64,000 nucleotides of DNA from Coix lacryma-jobi var. lacryma-jobi (taxonomy: Eukaryota; Streptophyta; Magnoliopsida; Poales; Poaceae), in contig CM019825.1 in NCBI GenBank assembly GCA_009763385.1, positions 19,769,499-19,833,498 of the forward strand. Direction: 5' to 3'. This document shows positions 56,900 through 64,000 of the stretch, piece after piece. The notes beneath the pieces are model-generated. The model was not told the origin of the DNA, did no database searches, and saw only the letters and a program-made list of their open reading frames with translations. The stretch's first letter is position 1, and each line of letters opens with the position of its first letter. Made by a program: the position numbers and the translations under genes.

Positions 56900-57581
56900 G
56901 GTGCCTAATGTCATCATCACCGACAATGGCACCCAATTCACGGGCAAAAAGTTCACCAACTTCTGCGATGACAACAACATTTGCGTAACCTGGGCCTCGG
57001 TCGCATACCCCCAATGCAACGGGCAGGTCGAGCGCGCCAACGGCATGATACTCCATGGGCTAAAGCCGAGGCTGTTCAAGACCCTCGAGAATTTCGGAAA
57101 GGGGTGGGCTACAGAACTCCCCTCGGTGCTGTGGGGCCCCAGGACTACGCTGAGTCGAGCCACCGGGTTCACTCCGTTTTTTCTAACCTACGGCGCCGAG
57201 GCCGTCTTACCTACGGACCTCGAGTACGGCTCACCTCGACTTCGAGCCTACAACGAGCAAACCAGCGACGAAAGGCTCGCCAACGCCAAGGACCAGCTCG
57301 AAGAGGCCCGAGACGTGGCGCTCATCAACTCTGCACGCTACCAGCAAACACTTCGATGCTACCACGACAAGCGCGTGCGCAAAAGGGACCTGGCGGCGGG
57401 GGACCTCGTGCTTCGATGGCTGCAAGATAATCGAGGGCGCCATAAGCTCACCCCTCCGTGGGAAGGCCCATACACCGTGGCCGAAGTGCTCAAGCCAGGC
57501 ACATACAAGCTCTACGACGACCAAGGCAGGATCCTGGCAAACGCGTGTAACATATCTCAGCTACGTCGCTTCTACCCTTAA

Positions 57582-58117
57582 AGGCCTCGAGGCCTTGTTC
57601 ATTTTATCACTTTGTACAAACATGTCAAAATGAATGAACAAACTCGTGCATTGTCGTTCATGTTGCTTCGCATCTTAAGGTAGCCTCGACCCTGCTTTGC
57701 TCAGGGTCAAGCCTCCCTCGGGGCCCCCCCAGACTCCGGAAAAAATACGCGTTTTCCTTTCTAAAAATTTTGACCCTCGTCTCGACTCGTGCCTCGAGTG
57801 AACTAGCGACGTCTAAATCCTAAAGTACCTCGAGCCTCCAAGGTGGGGGGGGCGTCGACGTAGACGGCCACCTACGCCCCCGGGCTACGGTGCCCTACCT
57901 ACGCCTCCCCTCGAGGGGCTCGCAACGTATCGAAGGAACACAGACTAAGTTAGCAGAAACTCGAGCTCGCGACAAAGAGAAGTGGTCAGACGCATTTGAA
58001 AGGAAAACAACCCCTTTTAAATAAACAAGTCATAGATACATTCGGGTCTCGACGTACCCTCATTCACGTCATAAAATTCTTACAAGGGCCCCGGTGCCCA
58101 AATTTGGCGCGCAGGCC
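57582..58117 (+). other. Spacer between Gypsy integrase and the antisense gene
   Basis: 536 bp with no ORF of note. The two genes converge here tail to tail, so it must hold both 3' ends. Confidence 0.6.
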
Positions 58118-61100
58118 CTAGTCTTCGTCGGTGCGGTACTCCTCCCCGAGGTCTTCCGCGGCGGGCTCAACCTCGACGCCCGAGCTCGAAGGAGGAGGGC
58201 TCCCGACACCGCTGCTGGCGTCAGGAGGCAGCACATCCTCCTCGAAGATCTTCGCGAGCGACGTCCCCGGCCTCTCCATCTTCTCCAAAATTTTGTCGAC
58301 ACGGCGGTTGTTCCACTCCTCATCCTTCCCCTCGATCTCGATGAAGCCATTCGCGACAACGTGGACCGGGAAGCGGAAACCGGAGCGAACGACCGCGAGT
58401 GTCTGCTTGACGCCGTGATGGAGAGCTTGCCGGACACGGTCCCGCGCGGCTGCGTCGAAGAAGCACAAGGCGTCGACCAAGGCATCGCCCCGAGCCACTG
58501 CACCTTCTGCCGCGGTCACAGGAGGAGCACCCCACATGGGGCCGAGCTGGTCGAGAGAAGAGCGAGCCCGCTCCGCCACCATCGTCTCGTCTTGGAGCTG
58601 GTCCAAGAGAGCCTGGTTCGTCCCGCGGAGCTCCTCGACCATCTTCTCGACCCCTGCGCAACAAACAAGGAAGAGTGAGACTGCGGCGTAACAAAGAACT
58701 TCGAGACCCAAACAAGAACAAGGTGTAAGCCTCACCGTCGCAGTGTTGCCCCAGTGCGGCGAGGTCGCTGGTCAGGCCCTCAGCACGCTGCTCCAGCCTG
58801 CGCTTCTCGGCCAGCGTGAGGAGCTTCTCGGACCTAAGGTCCTCGATCAGCCGGCCCGCCTCTACCAGGGCCAGATCCTTGCGGATCACCTCCTGCCGCG
58901 CCGCCCCCTCGGTGGCTCGGGCGGTGGCGGCACCACTCTTGGCGTCTTCGGCCTCTTTTCTCGCCGCCTCCGCTGCGGTTCGGGCAGCGGCGGCCTCGCC
59001 ACGGGCGTCAGCAGCCTCCCGCTTCGCCGCCTCGGCTTCAGCCCGGGCAGAGGTGGCCTCGCTTCGGGCGTCCGCGGCCTCATTCCTCGACGCTTCGAGA
59101 ACGGCGGCGGCCTCCTCCTTGGATCGAGCGACCTCGCCTCGAGCCACCCGGACCTCCGTCTCCGCCTCGTTAAGCCGGCTCGCCATCTGGGCGTTCTGGC
59201 TCAGCTCCGCGCGGAGATCTCGAAGCTCCGCCTCAGCCCGCGCGAGGGCGGCTGACACCTGTGCGGACCGGCCCGCCTCCTCGGAGCAGGACCGCTCCGC
59301 CTCCGCCATAAGCACGGCCACCTCCCGGAAGATGGACTGCACCTCGCGCGGGGCCCCTCGCTGGGCCGGCTGCTCGATGGGAACCACGGCAAAGGGCGGG
59401 CTCAGTGGGACGGGAAACGGCCATACCGGTCGGTCGAGCTCGATGTCGGGCAGATCCTCCTCCGCCTCGAGCTGCCCCGACAGCGACCCGCCGCCCGACG
59501 GCACGGGCCCCGACTCCCTCCGTCCCTCCACCGGCACTTCCTGTTGCGGATCGATCGAGGGAAGGCTCGACCCCGGGCCCTCTTCCCCGGCCGGGCCCTC
59601 CGGCGCCTTGTCGGCGCTAGCCGGCACCTCGGGCGCCTCCACCGTCATCGAGCCCGCGGCGAGGAGCGGCCCCTGCTCCAGCTCGTTCAGGAGGTCCTCC
59701 ACCGTCGGCTCCTTCTCCGCCGACGCCTCTCCCCCCCTTTCCTCCTCCGCAGCCCGGCCCGTGCTGGTCGGAGCCACAAGGGGCGCAGTCTCCTCAGCCC
59801 CAGGCGCTTCCCCCGGAACACCCGTCGTGGTGAGGGGAAGGATGGCGCTCCCAGTTGGCACCATCGCGGGAGGAGGAGGAGGGGGAGGAGGCAGCGCTTC
59901 GGCGGATACGGTGGTGGCAGGCTCGATGCCATGAGCTGAGGCCCCTGCAATACGAGATGACGGAGATGTCAGAACCAGGAAGAGTACCTCGACCCCTGTG
60001 GTCGATGGCGACGGCCTCACCAAAATTCGCGACGATCATCCGGCCCCCTCGAGCCATGGCAGCTCGGGCCTTCTCCAGCCAAGCGGCTTCTCTAGCGGAG
60101 GAAGGTGTCATACCTCGAGGTGCCTGTGCCTCGACGGGGCTCGAGGTCTTGGCCCGCTTGGACGAAGCGAGGTCCACCTCCTGGTAGGAGCGCTTCCCCC
60201 TGAGAAGATGGAGATGGCACGCGTCATCAAAAGCAAAGAGGTGAAGCCTCACTACCGACGAGACCCAAGGAAACTACTCACCCGAAGCGGCGGCTGGGCT
60301 TCTTCCCGGAATCGCCGGACCCACTCGGGGGCTTCGAGCCCACCCCACGGCTCGAGCCCTGCGCCTGGGCCGTCTCCACAGGGCTGGGATGGGGGAGGGC
60401 TCCCGACGCCTCCCATGGCTCGACCTCGAGGGAGAGCCCTCCTTCCGCCCCACATCGCGGGAGGGCGATCGTACCACCCTCGTGCTGACGTCGTGGCACT
60501 CGCCCCGGCGCGGGCTCCGGGACCTGCTCCGGCGCCCGCGCTGGTGGTCGCGCCCTCCCGCGTCCGCTTCCGTGTCCCGGCGGCGGTGCGGCGATGGACT
60601 CCGGGAACGCTCGCGCCCCTGGTCACGAGACGCTCGGGGGCTCCCTCCCCGACGCTCGTGATGGCGCGGGCTCGACGCCTCTTCTTGGCGCCCGCCCCTC
60701 CGCGGGCTCGACGGCGCCCTTGACGGCTCGCGGGGGTCGGGCCCGAAACCCTTCTCAACCTGTCGACCGCCTCTCGAGGCCCGACCCCTCTCGAGACCCC
60801 CCGTCTGGGCTGACGCGGGGGCGGCCTCCGTTGGCGCTGTGGCGGAGGCGCTCCGGGTCCGGGGCTTCCTTATGACCAGGGGCACATCCGGCGCGGAGCT
60901 CGACGGACCTCGGGCCCCCGACGAGGCAAGGATCGGCGCCGCCTTCCGCGGCTGCGTCCCGCGCGACCCTTTTGTCGGTGGGACCTCCAGTGTACCCTCC
61001 TGCACAGAGGAGCGGTCAGCCCTGTCATCGACGAGCCCCGCGCGCATCAAGCACACATCCATCCCCTCGTCGTCGCCCTCCTCCTCCGAGCTCGAGGAGC

Positions 61101-62365
61101 TCAGCTCGGGGGACCCGTCCCCAGGCTGACGGTTACGACGAGCCTTCGCCAGTCTCTGCTCCCGAGCTAAGCGACGCAAGTTTTTATTTTTCTCTTTCTT
61201 CTTTTTGGCATCCTTGCTCTCTTTGTCCTTTTGAGCAGAGAGGCGCCTCACCTGAGAACCCGCGGCGTCCTCCCTCACCGGGGGCCTCGACACGCGACAA
61301 GTAAATGCACCCTGAAGAAAGAATAAGCGTGATGAGACAAACTACAAGACGGATGCAAACGGATCGAAGGAGGAGGAAGGGGGAGGAGGCTCGAGATAGC
61401 TCGACTCGAGGGAGGCTTACCAGGTCGAGACACCCCTCGTCGGGTGCCATCGCAACCAGGTTGGAGAGTTCAGGGACGAACGGCCCCTGGATCGTGATCG
61501 ACACCCAGGAGACGCCCTCGTTCCGGGACAGCCTCTCTTCGGCCATCCTCGAGCGATTGAGCGCCTCGAGCTGAGCCTGCGGGCCCATCTCGTGCATAAG
61601 AAGGGGGCGGTCCGCCAGCGGAAGAACTCTTCGCTGGTGGAACGCCCAAATGACCGCTTGCATGGTCAGCTTCTTCTCATCCACCAGCGTCTTCATCATC
61701 TCCATCAGCGGGGCCAGGTGGCGTTGCCTGTCCGCCGCAACGCCCCAGGTCCACTTCTCCGGGCGTTGGGTGAGGACCCTGCCGGTGTACTGCGGAAGGA
61801 GGCCACCTTCGTTCCGCAGATAGAACCAATGGTCGTCCCACCCGGCCTGGTTGGTGGAAAGCTTGTATCGCAGGTACTCGCGGGGGACATTGGCCGACGA
61901 GGTCCCCGCCCTCGCGGTAATGGCAAGGGAGCCCATGCGCACGGGCCGCCTCCCGCTGGGCTTCAGGGACTTGATGAAGAGCTCGCCCCAGAAGAGATGG
62001 ACGAACATCTCCCAGTGCGGCTCCATCTTCAGGTACCCCTCGCACACCGCGGCGAATATGGCGGCGTGCGAGATGGAGTTGGGGGAGAAGTGTTGCAGCT
62101 CCACCTCGAAATGGTGGGCCAACCCTCGCAAGAAGCGGCTCGGCGGGACGCCAAGCCCCATACGGTGGTAGCGCGTGAAGCTCACCACGTACCCCTCCGG
62201 CGGGTGCGGCTCCCGGTGCTCCGCCGACGGGATAACCCACCATGCGGGTCCCTCCTCCGGGTTGGGGCGCAGAAGCGCCTGGGCCACCAGCGAGTCCATT
62301 TCGCTCTGCGTCACCTTCGACGGGCTCCAGTCCTCGGCCGGCAGCATCTGTGTCTGGGCGGCCAT
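58118..62365 (-). CDS. Antisense five-exon gene of the Tat element (Putative gypsy-type transposon protein family)
   Basis: Minus-strand exons 62365-61421, 61311-60282, 60199-60021, 59944-58736 and 58653-58118 are bounded by GT-AG sites (e.g. CTG|GTAAGC, TTCTTCAG|GG, TTGCAG|GG). Exon 1 (315 codons) encodes the conserved domain found in antisense ORFs of Grande/RIRE2-type elements (PF04195-like: EGYVVSFTRYHRMGLGVPPS, KWTWGVAADRQRH). Exon 2 is lysine-rich then strongly Arg/Ser-rich (RGRRSRSRSPRRGE), like SR proteins. Exon 3 has a basic KRSYQEVDLASSKRAK, a possible nuclear signal. Exon 4 is Pro-rich then a long Ala/Glu/Arg coiled coil. Exon 5 ends in an acidic tail. Introns 1, 3 and 4 join in phase; exon 2 to 3 does not, implying a one-base indel or a different junction. 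Exon 3 could also end further on (about 59982). The function of this family is unknown; total coding length is about 1,300 codons. Confidence 0.75.
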
Positions 62366-62506
62366 GACGGTGGCGCGGCGCGGATCCGAGCAGCGGACGG
62401 GCGGCCGGAAATCCCCAATCGACTAGCTCGAAGGAGAGGGCGCGTAAAGGCTACGGCGGCGGCGAAGGCAAAGGCAAAGTAAAGGGTTCTTTTTCCCCTC
62501 TTTCGA

Positions 62507-62514
62507 TATTTATA
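62507..62514 (-). promoter_or_regulatory. TATA box of the antisense gene
   Basis: The minus strand reads CCCTATAAATATCG, with TATAAATA 142 bp before the ATG at 62365. This spacing suits a promoter plus a short 5' UTR. It is separate from both LTR promoters. Confidence 0.68.
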
Positions 62515-63329
62515 GGGGGAAATCCAGACGGGCGGGATCTCCCACGACGTAAAAAGGTAACCGAATGCATTCAATGCGCCCACCTAACCACGTCTCGAGC
62601 CGGATGCAGGGTACACGCGTTACCTCTCCATTCGCTCCACTACCCGGGCCCGCCACGACCGTCGCTCCGGCTTCGCGCCCGCCGCTCTCCCCGACGGTTT
62701 CCGCCTAAAAAGGCGTGCCCAACGGGCAGAAGGATTCCCAGACGACGGAGGCTTCTTCACGAAGGTAAAAACGGGCCCCGACCCTAAGTCTCGAAGCAGC
62801 GAAGGCTGGCCCTCGAAAAGGGTTCGACAGCCGGCCTCGAGCACCCGAGTCAGGGACACCAAGGGGCGCCACTCGCGGCATTACTCGAGGGCCGAGCCCT
62901 CGAGGCCCCTCACGTGTATCCAAGGCGGGGAGCTCGACGTGCAGTGAGATCCCCTCGGAGGGAGGCATCGAGCCACCGGGTCCTATCGAATGGACCCGGC
63001 ACTCCTGCAGACTGAGCCCCCATGCTTTATGAGACCGCCTCCGGGCCACAGTCGACCCCTAACGAACGGGGCACGAGCTCTCACTTGGATTCCCCGTTAC
63101 CAGCTCACCGGGAACCTCGATACTCGCCCACTCGGGGTAGTACGAGGCATCCCCCCTCGCATCCGATCGAAAGGACTCGCGGGATGACAAGTCAGGGCAA
63201 TCGGCATGCCGGACAGCTCGAGGAGCCGACCAGTCGGTTCAGCCCGGCACCCCTCGACGAAAGAGGGTCTAAAAACTCGGACAGTTACGACTAATCTCTT
63301 TTCTTGGTGTGAGCATGAGATTTTCAGGC

Positions 63330-63480
63330 CTCGGGTGAACGCTCGTCCTCCATCTCGCCCGAGCCCTCAAGGCCAGACCTCGAACGATCGCTCGTCCTCC
63401 ATCTCGCCCGAGCCCTCAGGGCCAGACCTCGAACGATCGCTCGTTCTCCGTCTCGCTCGAGCCCTCCGAGCCAAGCCTCG
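63330..63480. repeat. LTR-like tandem units inside the Gypsy 3' non-coding region
   Basis: About three units with CTCCATCTCGCCCGAGCCCT and AGACCTCGAACGATCGCTCG, clearly related to the 49-bp LTR units but diverged. Confidence 0.75.
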
Positions 63481-63694
63481 GACGGAGTCTCCCACGACAA
63501 AGGAAAGGTAACCACAAACATTTAATGAGACTACCGAACCACATTTCGAGCCTGTTGACAGGTACACACGGCGCCGCGATCTCCGCTCCCTGACCATTTC
63601 CGCCTAAAAAGGCGCGCCCGCTGGGCAGAAGGTTCCCAAACGACGGAGGATTCTTCGGGAAGCCCACGAGGGAGTTCTAACCACTCCCCCATGG

Positions 63695-63707
63695 CCTCGG
63701 GGGCTAC
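63695..63707 (+). promoter_or_regulatory. Gypsy polypurine tract
   Basis: CCTCGGGGGCTAC directly precedes TGTCGG of the right LTR. Confidence 0.6.
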
Positions 63708-64000
63708 TGTCGGTGGTACAAAAAAGGGTACCCCCAATCAACGCAAACACCCGAACACTCTTTCTCCGCCTCGCCCGAGCCCTCCGAGCAAGGCCTCGGG
63801 CGAGCACGATCTATCTCCGTCTCGCCCGAGCCCTCCCAGCCAGGCCTCGGGCGAACACTCTTTCTCCGTCTCGCCCGAGCCCTCCCAGCCAGGCCTCGGG
63901 CGAACACTCTTTCTCCGTCTCGCCCGAGCCCTCCCAGCCAGGCCTCGGGCGAACGCTCTTTCTCCGCCTCGCCCGAGCCCTCCGAGCAAGGCCTCGGGCG
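63708..64000 (+). repeat. Gypsy 3' LTR, first 293 bp only
   Basis: Matches 40085-40377 with two substitutions: C here versus T at 40109, and C versus T at about 40299. Cut by the window edge. Confidence 0.95.

Larger units (their letters stand above)
41468..57581 (+). pseudogene. Tat-type Gypsy gag-pol polyprotein, broken by two stops and a 9.5-kb nested element
   Basis: Segments 41468-47363 and 56905-57581. Gag core about 43080-43560; CX2-like zinc region near 43805; protease DGGSS near 44197; reverse transcriptase with YVDDIVV at 45343; RNase H (YFDGSLTKTGAGAG) near 46225; integrase HHCC near 46990-47130; first D near 47203, second D (TDNGTQF) near 56925 and E (NGQVERANG) near 57025. In-frame stops are TAG at 44759 between protease and RT and TGA at 45761 between RT and RNase H; the frame is otherwise continuous. 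The integrase is split between its first and second catalytic Asp by the nested element. Codons in 44990-45265 are AT-rich, unlike the GC-rich rest. The element therefore cannot make its own full polyprotein. Confidence 0.92.
62515..63707. other. Region between antisense promoter and right LTR
   Basis: 1.2 kb without a domain-bearing ORF. 62700-62760 and 63600-63660 share AAAAAGGCG, GGGCAGAAGG and CGACGGAGG, a diverged direct duplication. 63330-63480 carries units like the 49-bp LTR array. CCTCGGGGGCTAC at the end is the polypurine tract. Confidence 0.6.
40085..64000 (+). mobile_element. Tat-lineage Gypsy LTR retrotransposon, right LTR cut by the window edge
   Basis: Left LTR 40085-41409, primer-binding site, gag-pol in Gypsy order (protease, RT, RNase H, integrase), spacer, antisense gene, polypurine tract, and the start of the right LTR at 63708. 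The gag type (LGCQLGGAKNDDRVIIRQLP) and an antisense gene after the integrase are features of the Tat group (Grande, RIRE2, Retrosat2). CCAAT at 40080-40084 is the left TSD candidate. A 9.5-kb element is nested in the integrase at 47364-56899. The two LTRs differ at two positions in the 293 bp that can be compared, so the insertion is young. Confidence 0.92.

Noticed and set aside
58816..59934. 372-codon plus-strand Ala/Ser-rich ORF
   Set aside because: Overlaps antisense exon 4, whose splice-phase match and coiled-coil pattern favour the minus strand.
61592..62482. 296-codon plus-strand ORF
   Set aside because: Shadow of the conserved exon 1 domain of the antisense gene.

Overview
The window is nuclear DNA from a grass, most likely a panicoid such as sorghum, maize, Miscanthus or sugarcane; the species is my inference. 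The grounds are many-exon host genes with GT-AG introns and GC-rich first exons, several Stowaway-type MITEs in introns and intergenic DNA, and large nested LTR retrotransposons including a GC-rich Gypsy element of the Tat type. I saw no bacterial features, CRISPR arrays, rRNA or tRNA genes.

Layout. 1-3496: the 3' part of a hAT DNA transposon whose transposase reads open across seven spliced exons, followed by subterminal repeats and a terminal CCCTG. 5389-14561 (minus): a TMEM135-like membrane protein gene whose eight exons I could join into 554 codons. Its third intron carries an apparently intact, very young Copia element (7823-13076, identical 407-bp LTRs, TSD CAAAC, 1457-codon gag-pol). 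16915-18312 (plus): a single-exon PPR protein. About 19120-19903: an unrecognised, frameshifted gene relic. 20589-21646: a small element with terminal inverted repeats. 22551-28437 (plus): (S)-ureidoglycine aminohydrolase, 13 exons, 310 aa, with all four metal ligands. 30152-33511 (plus): casein kinase 2 regulatory beta subunit, 5 exons, 275 aa. 36599-38522: a probable solo LTR.

From 40085 past the right edge lies a Tat-type Gypsy element (left LTR 40085-41409; right LTR starts at 63708 and is cut off). Its polyprotein has two in-frame stops and is split in the integrase by a second element (47364-56899, minus; TSD GGTGC). That second element carries only a gag with three zinc knuckles and no reverse transcriptase. 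Downstream of the Gypsy integrase, on the opposite strand, is a five-exon antisense gene (62365-58118) with its own TATA box.

The host genes belong to unrelated processes (membrane organelle protein, organellar RNA binding, ureide catabolism, kinase regulation) and show no operon-like logic. The coherent story is transposon biology. Three young insertions stand out: the Copia with zero LTR differences, the gag-only element with a handful, and the Gypsy with two in the 293 bp that can be compared. The observations most worth checking are the spliced antisense gene with its own promoter in the Gypsy element, the promoter-proximal palindromic arrays shared by two LTRs and deleted from one of them together with its TATA box, and the sense-oriented Copia 19 bp from a host splice donor.
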